DNA of 64,000 nt from an uncultured bacterium (GCA_937863685.1 CALMGM010000004.1:43964-107963), one strand, 5' to 3'; numbered from the stretch's first letter, positions 8,399 through 16,821 are shown. Notes: generated by a model not told the origin, from the letters alone. Numbers and translations are program-made.

Positions 8399-8456
8399 CT
8401 AACCTCCTAATAAAATCCATCTGGGCCGGAAGACCGGCCGTGATATTGGAAAATTT

Positions 8457-8888
8457 CTACTTGACCAGGGCCTGGGGAGCCTGGGCCGCATGGGGATGCT
8501 TGTCGTCGGCGTACACATGTAGTTTGCTGAAATTGCTGCGGGCCAGCTTGGTCTTGGGCAGCATGCCCTTAACAGCCATTTCTATCACCCTCTCGGGCTT
8601 CTTGCCCTGCAACACCCTGCCGTAATTGATGGTCCTTAAGCCGCCCTGATATCCGCTGTGGCGGTAAGCCACTTTATTCTCCATTTTGGCCCCGGTCAGA
8701 CGCACCTGGGCGGCATTGATCACCACTACGTGGTCCCCGCAGTCGGTGTTGGGGGTGAATTGTGGCTTGCCCTTGCCCCTCAGCAACATGGCTATCTGAG
8801 TGGCCAGCCTTCCCAGAGACCGGCCCTTGGCATCCACCAGGAACCAACGATGATCCACCTGCCCCTTTTTGGCAACATAAGTCTTCAT
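8457..8888 (-). CDS. rplM: Ribosomal protein L13
   Basis: Large-subunit protein L13 (uL13), 143 residues. Typical stretches are WFLVDAKGRSLGRLATQIA, GDHVVVINAAQVRLTG and YRHSGYQGG. It is the first gene of rplM-rpsI and has a strong promoter (8964-8992) and a 5' leader of about 70 nt with a stem-loop (8917-8942), which may be an autoregulatory site. A good ribosome site (AAGGAG) lies 8 bp before the ATG. Confidence 0.97.
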   Translation of the reverse strand: MKTYVAKKGQVDHRWFLVDAKGRSLGRLATQIAMLLRGKGKPQFTPNTDCGDHVVVINAAQVRLTGAKMENKVAYRHSGYQGGLRTINYGRVLQGKKPERVIEMAVKGMLPKTKLARSNFSKLHVYADDKHPHAAQAPQALVK

Positions 8889-8916
8889 TAAACCTGCTCC
8901 TTATAAACAACTAATA

Positions 8917-8942
8917 AGCCCTCAAAAACATCCTTGAGGGCT
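8917..8942 (-). promoter_or_regulatory. rplM leader stem-loop
   Basis: A perfect 9-bp stem (AGCCCTCAA at 8917-8925, TTGAGGGCT at 8934-8942) with an 8-nt loop. It lies in the 5' untranslated leader about 30 nt before the rplM start. Its position fits an L13 autogenous leader, a class known from several phyla. The T-run lies on the plus-strand side, where no gene would need a terminator. Confidence 0.5.
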
Positions 8943-8963
8943 GTTTTTCCAGAATAGACGAGA

Positions 8964-8992
8964 AGTATACATAAAAATCACTCTTTTGTCAA
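8964..8992 (-). promoter_or_regulatory. Promoter of rplM-rpsI
   Basis: Minus-strand TTGACA (complement of 8987-8992), 17 bp, then TATACT (complement of 8964-8969). Confidence 0.85.
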
Positions 8993-9131
8993 GAGGAAAA
9001 ACGACTTACAACTCCATTTGACAAAGGTTCAACAACCAATATCTGTTGCCGAAGCCTGGCCTCATCATCCGCCCAAAAATGATTCCCATGCAAAAAATGT
9101 TGGTTTTATGGATATCCGATCCCCGGGGGTC

Positions 9132-9160
9132 TTACAATTTGGAAGATTCTGATATATAAT
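9132..9160 (+). promoter_or_regulatory. Candidate promoter for the C_GCAxxG_C_C gene
   Basis: A perfect TATAAT at 9155-9160 with a weak -35 (TTACAA, 9132-9137) 17 bp upstream, about 50 bp before the gene start at 9208. Confidence 0.45.
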
Positions 9161-9207
9161 TCAACTGTAACATTCCAAACCGTGAATTTTTCTGGAAAGA
9201 CAGGATC

Positions 9208-9669
9208 ATGGACGTCTCAGCCAAAGCCCTGGAAAATTTTGATTCTGGCTTAAACTGCGCCGAATCGGTGCTGCTGGCTGTCGGAAAAGAGTTGGATTAC
9301 GGCCAAGCCGGAGGATTGCCCAGGATCGCCACCGGGTTCGGAGGCGGCATCGCCCGCAACGGAAACCTGTGCGGGGCGCTGAGCGGAGGGATAATGGCCA
9401 TCGGTCTGGCCCTGGGCCGGGACGACAGCCGGGGCAGCAGGGATCCCTGTTATCCGGCGGTGGACCGGCTTTTCAACGGTTTCCTGGAAAAATTTGGCAG
9501 TTCCCAGTGCCGGGACCTGATCGGAGTTGATCTAAAAACACCGGAGGGCCAAAAGGCCCATGCCAACCGGGACCTTAAAGAGACCTGCCGCTCCTGCGTC
9601 AAGTGGTCAGCCCGAGTTTCGATGGATCTGATAACCGAATTCTCCCAAGGGACTTCAGCCAATGCCTGA
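9208..9669 (+). CDS. C_GCAxxG_C_C family (redox-active cysteine) protein
   Basis: A 153-residue protein of the C_GCAxxG_C_C family, small proteins thought to be redox-active or metal-binding. The N-terminal LNCAESVLLAVG is followed by GFGGGIARNGNLCGALSGGI and, near the C-terminus, CRDLIG and CRSC, so the spaced cysteines of the family are all present. The family function is not established. Its stop overlaps the start of the next GNAT gene by 8 bp, implying a two-gene operon, one of the few plus-strand units here. Confidence 0.85.
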   Translation: MDVSAKALENFDSGLNCAESVLLAVGKELDYGQAGGLPRIATGFGGGIARNGNLCGALSGGIMAIGLALGRDDSRGSRDPCYPAVDRLFNGFLEKFGSSQCRDLIGVDLKTPEGQKAHANRDLKETCRSCVKWSARVSMDLITEFSQGTSANA

Positions 9670-10150
9670 TTCTTTTCAGAACGGACGTAAAAATGATCTT
9701 GATTTAATACTAAAACCCCCATTCCGGGAAATCATACTGGGTTATCCCGAGTTTGAGGTCAGACCAGCAGTCCCTAGCGTCATTGAAAATGATTTCCTTC
9801 TGGTCATTAGTGCTGCATATGGCCCGCCGCCCATGACCCACGAACTTTTTGAACTGGATATAGCCGAAGGCTGGTATACCCGTGAGGACTGCTTAGTAAT
9901 GTATGCCGGAGAAACTCCAGTCGCCGCTGGCCAGATCCGAACGGAAATGAATAATGATATACTGGTCGGTTTCCTGGATACTCTGGGAGTGCCAAAAGAC
10001 CTACAATGTAAGGGTTACGGTGCAGAATTAACCAAACGGCGCATACAGATTCTGCTAAAACTAGGCGTCTCGGAAATCCGGACAGAAGTCGAACAAAACA
10101 ATCATACGATGATAAAACTATTGTTGAAATTAGGTTTTTCTCGAATATGA
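9662..10150 (+). CDS. GNAT-family N-acetyltransferase
   Basis: A 162-residue protein with a C-terminal GNAT-like half. LGVPKDLQCKGYGAELTKRR carries the Q-x2-G-x-G acetyl-CoA loop, and EVEQNNHTMIKLLLKLGF the terminal beta-alpha element. The first 60 residues are atypical. The start ATG overlaps the stop of the upstream cysteine-motif gene (ATGCCTGA), suggesting translational coupling. The target is unknown. Confidence 0.75.
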   Translation: MPDSFQNGRKNDLDLILKPPFREIILGYPEFEVRPAVPSVIENDFLLVISAAYGPPPMTHELFELDIAEGWYTREDCLVMYAGETPVAAGQIRTEMNNDILVGFLDTLGVPKDLQCKGYGAELTKRRIQILLKLGVSEIRTEVEQNNHTMIKLLLKLGFSRI

Positions 10151-10160
10151 TCTAGCATCA

Positions 10161-10198
10161 ACAAAAGAAGCCCCGTCTTGCGACGGGGCTTCTTTTGT
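10161..10198 (+). terminator. Bidirectional terminator between GNAT and tRNA-Asp
   Basis: A 17-bp inverted repeat (10161-10177 with 10182-10198) with a GC-rich core CCCCGTC/GACGGGG and A/T-rich flanks on both sides. It can end the plus-strand GNAT unit and, read on the minus strand, the tRNA-Asp transcript. Confidence 0.9.
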
Positions 10199-10200
10199 TC

Positions 10201-10279
<79 letters not shown>

Positions 10280-10293
10280 ACCAGAAACGATTG

Positions 10294-10322
10294 ATTATAC
10301 AAAATTTTATTCCCTCTGTCAA
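10294..10322 (-). promoter_or_regulatory. Consensus promoter of tRNA-Asp
   Basis: Minus-strand TTGACA (complement of 10317-10322), 17 bp, TATAAT (complement of 10294-10299), ending about 15 bp before the tRNA. Confidence 0.9.
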
Positions 10323-10352
10323 TCTCTAACTAGCCGCAGATCGGGAAGATCC

Positions 10353-11297
10353 TTATTTCTTGCGTTTGGTGGGCGATTTTAATTCCCAGTCCACCACCAG
10401 TGCGGAGACCACGAATATCGAGGAGTAGGTGCCTATCACCAGTCCGAACAGCAGCGGTTTGGTGAAGTCCGAAAGCACCCGGCCGGCAAACAACTGCAGA
10501 GCCAACAGCACCAGGAACACCGTGACCACGGTGATCACCGTTCGGGATAGGGTTTCGTTGATGCTGCGATTGATCAGCTCGGGATAGGTCTCCTTCTGCG
10601 ATTTCCGCAGGTTCTCCCGGATCCGGTCGGCCACCACTATGGAATCGTTGATGGAATAACCGATGATGGTCAGCAGTACCGCCACCGACTGAAGGTTGAA
10701 CTCCATCCCGGTCACCGAAATGAAGCCCACGGTGCACAACACGTCGTGGAAGATGGCTATCACCGCGGCCACCCCGAAACGGAAGTCGAACCTGAAAGCC
10801 ACGTAAATAAGGATCAGAATGCAGCCGATCAGCACCGCCCAGACGGCGTTCCGCTGAAGCTCCTTCCCTATCTTGGGTCCCACCGTCTCGTTGCTGTCGA
10901 CCGTCACCTGATTGTCGGCAAATCGGCGGCTCAATACCTCCTTCACCTTGTCGGCTGTAGAAACTAGTTTGGCTTCATTCCCTGAGGTCTTTTCTTCAAT
11001 AAACCCGGTGCGGATCATAAAGGCGTTCTTGATGAGCTCAGTGTCCCTGACTTTTTGTATCTCCACGCTGGGAATGCCCCCTTCGTTCAGGGCCTTACGC
11101 AGCTGGTCGGTGGGGACCGGGGCCGAAAAGTGGATCTGCATCATGGTCCCTCCGGTAAAATCCACCCCCAGCTTCAACCCTCCGTGCATGACCAAGGTAA
11201 TGACCGTCACAGCGAAGATGGTGATTGAGAAGGCATAGGCTTTGTAGCGGTTCTTGATGAACCCGAAATTCGATTGATGATGGAAAAACGAAATCAT
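10353..11297 (-). CDS. secF: Protein translocase subunit SecF
   Basis: Inner-membrane RND-type subunit that, with SecD, uses the proton motive force to help late steps of Sec export. The 314-residue protein has one N-terminal membrane helix, a periplasmic P1-type domain starting KLGVDFTGGTMMQIHF, and five more helices. These include TIIGYSINDSIVVADRIREN, the SecF/SecD-conserved segment. It starts 12 bp after secD. The many exported proteins in this window fit a need for efficient Sec transport. Confidence 0.96.
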   Translation of the reverse strand: MISFFHHQSNFGFIKNRYKAYAFSITIFAVTVITLVMHGGLKLGVDFTGGTMMQIHFSAPVPTDQLRKALNEGGIPSVEIQKVRDTELIKNAFMIRTGFIEEKTSGNEAKLVSTADKVKEVLSRRFADNQVTVDSNETVGPKIGKELQRNAVWAVLIGCILILIYVAFRFDFRFGVAAVIAIFHDVLCTVGFISVTGMEFNLQSVAVLLTIIGYSINDSIVVADRIRENLRKSQKETYPELINRSINETLSRTVITVVTVFLVLLALQLFAGRVLSDFTKPLLFGLVIGTYSSIFVVSALVVDWELKSPTKRKK

Positions 11298-11309
11298 TGT
11301 TATATCTCC

Positions 11310-12908
11310 TTAAATCGGCAGCTTCTGCAGATTCCACTTGACGGTGATCCAGTCAAAGATCATCCTGGTCACCAGAATGGCGGTATACATGGATATGGCC
11401 AGACCTATTATCAGGGTCACTGCAAATCCCTTGATGGGGCCGGTGCCGAAAAAGTACAGGGCCACCGCCGCCAGCACCGTGGTGACGTTGGCGTCCAGGA
11501 TGGTGGAGAAGGCCCGCTCGTATCCGGCGTCTATGGAGGCCCGCACGGTCTTGCCGGCCCGCAGTTCCTCGCGGATGCGCTCGAAGATCAGCACGTTGGC
11601 GTCCACCGCCATACCGACCGTCAGGGCGATGCCGGCGATGCCCGGCAGGGTCAACGTGGTGCGGAAGGCGGCCATCACCGCCAGCAGCATGATGATATTG
11701 AAGGCCAGTGCCAGCACCGCCACCAGACCGCCCAGGGCGTAATATATCACGATGAACAAGATCACCGCAATGGCGCCGATGATGGAGGCCTTGACGCCGT
11801 TGGAGATTGAATCCATCCCTAGGGTCGGGCCCACCGAGCGTTCCTCGATGATGGATACCGGGGCCGGCAGGGCGCCAGCCCGCAAAATTATCGCCAGATC
11901 CCGGGCCTCCTCGGTGGTGGCGTTGCCCATGGTGATCTGCCCGCTGCCGTTGGGTATCCGGCCTTGGATGACCGGGGCCGATTTGACGGTGCCGTCCAGC
12001 ACGATGGCCAGGCGCCGTTTGATATTGGCTGCGGTGATCCGGGAAAAGGCATTGGCATACTTGCGCACCAGGGTGAAGTCGACCCGCAAAGCGGACGGAT
12101 CATCATTGCTTCCCACTCCCATCCTGGCCTCGGCCAGGGCGGCACCGGTGATCTCGGGCTGTTTCTTCAGCATGTATAACGGATACCGGCGATATCCCTC
12201 GCGATCCTCCTTGATGCCCCAGGCGAATTCGTAATCGACCGGGATGGCGGCCTGCACCAAGGGGTCCTTCAGTGCCTTGACCACCAGTTCGCGGTCCTGT
12301 TCCATGGCTGACATCTCGCTGTTGCTGACGAACTGCAGCAACGAGCTGAACGGCTTGTCGCCGAACATGGTGCTGTCGGACATCAGGGCCTGGCCTTTTT
12401 CTCCCAGCAGGGCCTTGTCAATCTTATCCAGAACATCCTGGAGGACCTTGTCCTCCTGCACCAGCTTGAACTCCAGCATGGCAGTGGTACCTATCAGGGC
12501 CCTGGCCCTCTCCTGATCCACTCCGGGCAATTGTACCACTATTCGGTCGTTGCCCTGCTTCTGGATGGATGGCTCGGCCACACCAAACTGGTCCACCCGG
12601 TTCCGGATGATCTCCAGGGCCCGATCGGTGGCGTCGGACAGCTCCTTATCGGTGATCTCGTTGGGTTGTTTGCCAGTGGCCTTGGCCATGCCCTGGCGAT
12701 CTATCTCCAGGACTATGTGCATGCCGCCCTTGAGATCCAGCCCCAGGTGAATGGCCTTGGAATAGAGTTTGTTAAGTTCGTCGCGGGACATCTCGGCCTT
12801 CTGCTGTTCGGTAAGGCCCTGCAATTTAAATGTGGGCACCAGCTGCCATATGGCAGCCACCAGCAGGATCATGGTCAAGATGAACTTCCACAGATTAGCT
12901 CTTCTCAT
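11310..12908 (-). CDS. secD: Protein translocase subunit SecD
   Basis: Partner of SecF in the SecDF complex. The 532-residue protein has an N-terminal helix, HLGLDLKGGMHIVLEID at the start of the first periplasmic domain, DQFGVAEPSIQKQG, and a C-terminal block of helices including LPGIAGIALTVGMAVDANV. The periplasmic P1 head (about residues 180-330) is complete. It has its own promoter (12971-13000) and precedes secF in the usual order. Confidence 0.96.
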   Translation of the reverse strand: MRRANLWKFILTMILLVAAIWQLVPTFKLQGLTEQQKAEMSRDELNKLYSKAIHLGLDLKGGMHIVLEIDRQGMAKATGKQPNEITDKELSDATDRALEIIRNRVDQFGVAEPSIQKQGNDRIVVQLPGVDQERARALIGTTAMLEFKLVQEDKVLQDVLDKIDKALLGEKGQALMSDSTMFGDKPFSSLLQFVSNSEMSAMEQDRELVVKALKDPLVQAAIPVDYEFAWGIKEDREGYRRYPLYMLKKQPEITGAALAEARMGVGSNDDPSALRVDFTLVRKYANAFSRITAANIKRRLAIVLDGTVKSAPVIQGRIPNGSGQITMGNATTEEARDLAIILRAGALPAPVSIIEERSVGPTLGMDSISNGVKASIIGAIAVILFIVIYYALGGLVAVLALAFNIIMLLAVMAAFRTTLTLPGIAGIALTVGMAVDANVLIFERIREELRAGKTVRASIDAGYERAFSTILDANVTTVLAAVALYFFGTGPIKGFAVTLIIGLAISMYTAILVTRMIFDWITVKWNLQKLPI

Positions 12909-12970
12909 CTTGTGTATGCTCCTAAGATAAAATAATGATTTTCAAAGGTTTCAATATTATGGAACTTGTA

Positions 12971-13000
12971 ATTTTATCCTAAACCCTATCGTTTTGTCAA
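12971..13000 (-). promoter_or_regulatory. Promoter of secDF
   Basis: Minus-strand TTGACA (complement of 12995-13000), 18 bp, TAAAAT (complement of 12971-12976), about 60 bp before the secD start. Confidence 0.75.
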
Positions 13001-13086
13001 GTATAATCGGCTAGTTTAACAGCTTGACCGCCAAAAAGCCGCACTATCCCTGGCCGGGGAATATGCCTGGACAGTGAAGAGTTCCC

Positions 13087-14532
13087 TTAATTTGAACGCT
13101 GATCATAGGGGCACCTGGCTCCCACCCACCGCATGGCCTCGTTCAGCAAGGAATCCCTGGCGTTCTGCTCTGGGTGATCCAGCACATGCTCCAATAGATG
13201 CCTTAAGATCATTCCTACCTCCGGACCGGGCTTAAGATGGAACTCGGCCATTATATCCTCTCCGTCCACCTCCAGATCGTTGATAGTGAACGGTGAGTTT
13301 TTGTTTATCACCTCTGTAATGGCCTGCTCGAATAGGTCCAGGTCCCGGTCGGCTTCTTCGGTGCCGCGCCCCTGAGCTTTGATATCAGCCCTCCGCAACT
13401 CTATCAGGTCATATACCCCCTTTGTCCCGACCTTGGAGATCAGCCTTCGCAGGCCTTTTTCTGTCTCAGGGAAAGCGAACATGTGGCGGCGCACCATCAT
13501 GGATACCCGGGCTATGACATCGCCTGAATATTTCAGCCGTTCCAGCACCTCTTTAACGATCTTCTCCCCCAATTTATCGTGTCCGTAAAAATGCGCCCCG
13601 CCCTCGAAGGCCTCCCGGCACTGAGGTTTGGCAATATCATGGAACAGGGCCGATAGCCGCATCTCCAAGATATTTGGCACATAGTCAACAGATCTTATGG
13701 AATGCTCAAAAACCTTGTGGCGATGATAGCCCCCCGGCTGGGTGACATCCACCCCGGCCTCCAGCTCCGGCAGCAGCTCCTTTAAAAGACCGCTGCGTTG
13801 CATCAACCACAACCCAATGGACGGCTGGTCAGCCTTCAGCAGCATCTTGTTCAACTCCTGCTGGATCCTTTCCGGAGAGACGGACCTGATGAGCCGGGCA
13901 CTCTTTTTGATGGCCTTAAAGGTCCCCTGCTCGATGGAGAACTGAAATCGGGCGGCAAACTGGCAGGCTCGCAACATCCTTAAAGGGTCCTCCTGGAAGG
14001 CCCGGGGATTTACCATCCTGATCAGACGGTCCTTGATGTCCTGAACCCCGTTATAAGGATCTATTATCTCGGGATTTTGAATTTTGAATTTTGAATTTTG
14101 AATTCGCAATGCTATCGCATTGGCGGTGAAATCCCTCCGCCCCAGATCCTGCTCCACCGGCAGATCGGGATCGAACTCTATCTCGAAATCGCGGTGCCCC
14201 AATCCGATGCTGGTCTCGCGGCGAGGCAAGGCGATATCCACGGTCTTCGATTTGAAATTTGCAATATGCAATTTAAATTTTATCACTCCGAACGATCTTC
14301 CCACCTGCTGCACTTGTCCAAACTGTTTAAGATCGGAGATCAGCGCATCAATGGGCATCCCGGTGACCAAGTAATCCACCTCCTCCGAGGGAAATGACCA
14401 GAACTTGTGAGGGTCGATCCGGCCGGTGCCCAGTGATAAGGCATAACGGATCCGGTCGCGCACCGCACCGCCCACCTCGTAGATCTGGCCGATGGAGTTG
14501 ACGGAGTCAATTATTTTATCAGACAGATGCAT
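13087..14532 (-). CDS. CCA tRNA nucleotidyltransferase / poly(A) polymerase family with HD domain
   Basis: Class II nucleotidyltransferase that adds or repairs the tRNA CCA end, or a related poly(A) polymerase. The N-terminus has the nucleotide-binding VGGAVRDR (about residues 21-28) and then EEVDYLVTG with the metal-binding acidic residues. GRRDFTANAIAL and the RNA-binding EDPLRMLRACQFAARFQF follow. An HD phosphohydrolase domain (SALFHDIAKP) lies past residue 290. Two segments near residues 84-95 and 143-153 are encoded by tandem A+T-rich repeats (14250-14281 and 14074-14105), giving HIANFKS and IQNSKFKIQN inserts. An extra loop also separates GGAVRDR from the acidic motif. Confidence 0.92.
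   Translation of the reverse strand: MHLSDKIIDSVNSIGQIYEVGGAVRDRIRYALSLGTGRIDPHKFWSFPSEEVDYLVTGMPIDALISDLKQFGQVQQVGRSFGVIKFKLHIANFKSKTVDIALPRRETSIGLGHRDFEIEFDPDLPVEQDLGRRDFTANAIALRIQNSKFKIQNPEIIDPYNGVQDIKDRLIRMVNPRAFQEDPLRMLRACQFAARFQFSIEQGTFKAIKKSARLIRSVSPERIQQELNKMLLKADQPSIGLWLMQRSGLLKELLPELEAGVDVTQPGGYHRHKVFEHSIRSVDYVPNILEMRLSALFHDIAKPQCREAFEGGAHFYGHDKLGEKIVKEVLERLKYSGDVIARVSMMVRRHMFAFPETEKGLRRLISKVGTKGVYDLIELRRADIKAQGRGTEEADRDLDLFEQAITEVINKNSPFTINDLEVDGEDIMAEFHLKPGPEVGMILRHLLEHVLDHPEQNARDSLLNEAMRWVGARCPYDQRSN
14074..14105 (-). repeat. In-frame heptanucleotide repeat inside the CCA gene
   Basis: Four perfect copies of ATTTTGA (plus strand) plus a partial unit, inside the coding sequence. 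On the gene strand it encodes IQNSKFKIQN, a variable-looking insert just before the conserved IDPYNG segment. Confidence 0.85.
14250..14281 (-). repeat. Second A+T-rich insert inside the CCA gene
   Basis: Imperfect direct repeats (AAATTTGCAATATGCAATTT core) encoding part of KFKLHIANFKSK. Base composition is very different from the GC-rich flanking codons. It resembles the repeats at 14074-14105 and 22981-23014. Confidence 0.6.
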
Positions 14533-14571
14533 GAGAACATTTTAGCGGATTTATTGAGCCTTTACAAGCAA

Positions 14572-14600
14572 AAAAGCCCGACCTCAAAGATCGGGCTTTT
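14572..14600 (-). terminator. Terminator of the B12/radical-SAM gene
   Basis: A 10-bp stem (AAAAGCCCGA / TCGGGCTTTT) with a 9-nt loop and a T-run on the minus strand, 20 bp after the stop at 14620. Confidence 0.9.
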
Positions 14601-14619
14601 GGCAATCAAGCAGCATCAT

Positions 14620-16095
14620 TCAGCAGTGAAACACCTTCCGGAAATGGTACCCGTAGATGGTCAAGGTGATGGCGTTGGGAAATAACCGCGGCCTCTTTAA
14701 CAGGGTCCAGAATACCAGCCCCCAGTATTGAAAACGCTCCTTGCTCCACAACCCCAACACAAAAACAGAACTGGCAAGAGCCGCCAGCCGGGTAAAGTTT
14801 ATCCTGGGTTTCTGTACCTTAACCGGTTTATACTCCCTTAGAAAAGTTCGTATCCGGCGGTAGTAGTTTCGGGGCGAGTAAACAGTGGTGACTATTTTTT
14901 TATAACCGTCCAGCAGTGGCCCCGGGCCCATCTTGGGAATGAAATTCAGATTGAAATCAGTGTTGTCGCCGGAAAAGGTCTTGGTCAGCCGATCCTGGCT
15001 CTTAAGCCGCCAGTAAAGTTTGGTCTTGGGCAGGACGTTAAGCAGACTGACCATGGCGGTGGCGATGCCGCTCTGCTGGATGAACTTGATCTGAGTGTCG
15101 AAGATGTTTTTGGGATCGCTGTCAAATCCCACGATGAACCCGGCATGGACCTGGATGCCGTATCCTTGAATTTTTTTGACGCTGGCGATCATGTCCCGGT
15201 TCTTGTTCTGAAATTTGCTGCATTCCTGCAGGCTGTCCTCGTCCGGGGTCTCGATCCCCACGAACACCTGGTCGAATCCGGCCCGGGCCATCAGGGACAG
15301 CAGATCGTCATCATCAGCCATCTCGATGGAGGCTTGTGTGATGAAAGTAAATGGGTGCCGGTGTGCATCCATCCAAGCGACTACCTGCGGCAGAACTTCA
15401 GTCTTGAGACGGACCTTATTGCCCACGAAATTGTCGTCCACGATAAAGACCCCGCCCCGCCAGCCAATTGTATGAAGGGCTTCCAGCTCGACCAACACCT
15501 GCCCGGTGTTCTTGGTTCGGGGAACCCGGCCGTAAAGCAGGGAGATGTCGCAAAAATCACAGTCGTAGGGGCAGCCCCGGGAATACTGCAAATTCATGGA
15601 GGAATATTTTTTGATATCGGCCAGTTCCCACATCGGACGCGGCGATTTGCTTAGGTCGGCCCACTGTTCGGTAGCGTAGAGATGCCGGGCATTGCCGTTC
15701 TTCAAGTCGGATAGAAATTGGGGCAGGGTTATCTCGGCCTCGTTCAACACTAAATGATCTACCTCGGGAAAATCCCGGGGATTGGCCGAGAACAGCGGGC
15801 CGCCGGCCACGGTCTTGACGCGATGCTTTTGGCACAGCTCCACGATCCGCTGGACCGAGGGTCGCTGGGCATCCATGGCGCTGATCATCACCAGATCGGC
15901 CCAGGCGATATCTTTTTCTTTTAGTTTCTTGATATTGAGGTCAACCAAGCGCAGGGTCCAATCCTTGGGCAATAATGCCGCCACGGTTAACAGCCCCAGA
16001 GGCGGGACATTGGCCTTTTTAAGGATGAACTTTAAGGCGTGCTTGAAACCCCAGAAGGTGTCCGGATATTCCGGGTAGATAAGAAGGGTATTCAT
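14620..16095 (-). CDS. B12-binding radical SAM protein (DUF4070-type)
   Basis: A 491-residue protein with an N-terminal cobalamin-binding-like domain (about residues 1-130: PPLGLLTVAALLP, SAMDAQRP). The radical-SAM core has the cluster motif YSRGCPYDCDFCDI (C-x3-C-x2-C, about residue 178). The C-terminal region matches the DUF4070 group, whose members precede the core with short peptides such as GRVPRTK. A hydrophobic segment near residues 440-470 may contact the membrane. The reaction is unknown; relatives methylate or rearrange lipids and natural products (family knowledge). It has its own promoter (16160-16188) and terminator. Confidence 0.85.
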   Translation of the reverse strand: MNTLLIYPEYPDTFWGFKHALKFILKKANVPPLGLLTVAALLPKDWTLRLVDLNIKKLKEKDIAWADLVMISAMDAQRPSVQRIVELCQKHRVKTVAGGPLFSANPRDFPEVDHLVLNEAEITLPQFLSDLKNGNARHLYATEQWADLSKSPRPMWELADIKKYSSMNLQYSRGCPYDCDFCDISLLYGRVPRTKNTGQVLVELEALHTIGWRGGVFIVDDNFVGNKVRLKTEVLPQVVAWMDAHRHPFTFITQASIEMADDDDLLSLMARAGFDQVFVGIETPDEDSLQECSKFQNKNRDMIASVKKIQGYGIQVHAGFIVGFDSDPKNIFDTQIKFIQQSGIATAMVSLLNVLPKTKLYWRLKSQDRLTKTFSGDNTDFNLNFIPKMGPGPLLDGYKKIVTTVYSPRNYYRRIRTFLREYKPVKVQKPRINFTRLAALASSVFVLGLWSKERFQYWGLVFWTLLKRPRLFPNAITLTIYGYHFRKVFHC

Positions 16096-16159
16096 GGAGT
16101 GGCTTTCTATGCCGGGGGGTTGTTATGGTCAGACCGGGATGGAGTCCTTTTCTATTTCT

Positions 16160-16188
16160 ACTATAGACCCGTAAGTGGGATTTGTCAA
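16160..16188 (-). promoter_or_regulatory. Promoter of the B12/radical-SAM gene
   Basis: Minus-strand TTGACA (complement of 16183-16188), 17 bp, TATAGT (complement of 16160-16165). Confidence 0.8.
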
Positions 16189-16207
16189 GGGGGTAGAGAA
16201 AATAAAA

Positions 16208-16229
16208 AAACCGCCCGGTTGGGCGGTTT
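16208..16229 (-). terminator. Terminator of the 16.2-kb GNAT gene
   Basis: A 9-bp stem AAACCGCCC / GGGCGGTTT with a 4-nt loop. On the minus strand it is followed by TTTT, 12 bp after the stop of the GNAT gene. Confidence 0.9.
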
Positions 16230-16240
16230 CCAAATTTCTA

Positions 16241-16711
16241 TTAAACTTTTCCAAAGAATGTCGTATACAGTCTCTCCAGACCACATTTCTCGTAAAACTC
16301 AATGCCGCTTTTATTATTGACCGAGGTGAAAAGAGTATATTGTCTAATTTTCTTCTCCTTGAAATAATTCACCGCGCTTTGCAGTAATTTCCGACCTATC
16401 CCCTTTCGCCGATTGTCTGGATGCACCATCAGCCCCGAAATATGCCCTATCCTTTTGATCTTCCAATAACTCGCCTGTTCCTGAATAAGAACGGAGATAT
16501 AGCCGACAATTACACCCCCTTCAACCGCTACAAAGGCTTTCCGGTCCTTATTGTCGACAAACCGGGCAAAGTAACCGATTATGTCGTCATCTTCTATCTT
16601 ATCTATCTTGAAGAAATACGAATGGTTAGATTCATATTCATAAAAGAAATCTTTGGATAGCTGTACCAAAGCCTTTAGGTCACCATCTTTTTTCAGTTCG
16701 CGTATTTCCAT
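16241..16711 (-). CDS. GNAT-family N-acetyltransferase
   Basis: A 156-residue single-domain GNAT enzyme. HISGLMVHPDNRRKGIGRKL contains motif A with the R-R-K-G-I-G acetyl-CoA loop, and VNNKSGIEFYEKCGLER is motif B. The central strands include AFVAVEGGVIVGYIS. The protein transfers acetyl from acetyl-CoA to an unknown amine. A terminator follows directly, so it ends its unit. A dispersed palindromic repeat lies upstream (16751-16776). Confidence 0.88.
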   Translation of the reverse strand: MEIRELKKDGDLKALVQLSKDFFYEYESNHSYFFKIDKIEDDDIIGYFARFVDNKDRKAFVAVEGGVIVGYISVLIQEQASYWKIKRIGHISGLMVHPDNRRKGIGRKLLQSAVNYFKEKKIRQYTLFTSVNNKSGIEFYEKCGLERLYTTFFGKV

Positions 16712-16750
16712 ATTTAAACATTCCTTCTTGTTAAGTATTATGTTTTCTTA

Positions 16751-16776
16751 TGGATTCCCGTTTGCACGGGAATGAC
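16751..16776. repeat. Dispersed palindromic repeat (REP-like, GGATTCCCG type)
   Basis: Stem TTCCCGT (16755-16761) / ACGGGAA (16766-16772) with flanks TGGA and TGACA. Palindromes of this exact style are scattered between genes of many bacteria (general knowledge). Confidence 0.6.
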
Positions 16777-16785
16777 ATTTTTTTA

Positions 16786-16821
16786 CCCTCGCCTAATTTA
16801 TTAGGAGAGGGTCAGGGTGAG
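16786..16821. repeat. Dispersed palindromic repeat (CCCTC...GAGGG type)
   Basis: CCCTCGCCTAA (16786-16796) pairs with TTAGGAGAGGG (16801-16811), one mismatch, and is followed by TCAGGGTGAGG. This is another common dispersed intergenic element. It is not followed by a T-run, so it is not scored as a terminator. Confidence 0.55.

Larger units (their letters stand above)
8889..9207. other. Divergent intergenic region between rplM and the C_GCAxxG_C_C gene
   Basis: About 320 bp with no gene. The left part holds the rplM leader hairpin and promoter. The right part holds a plus-strand promoter candidate at 9132-9160. The middle (about 9000-9125) shows nothing I can name. Confidence 0.7.

Noticed and set aside
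16786..16811. Terminator for the MFS gene
   Set aside because: The hairpin is followed by TAAAAAAATG and not a T-run on the minus strand; it fits a dispersed repeat better.
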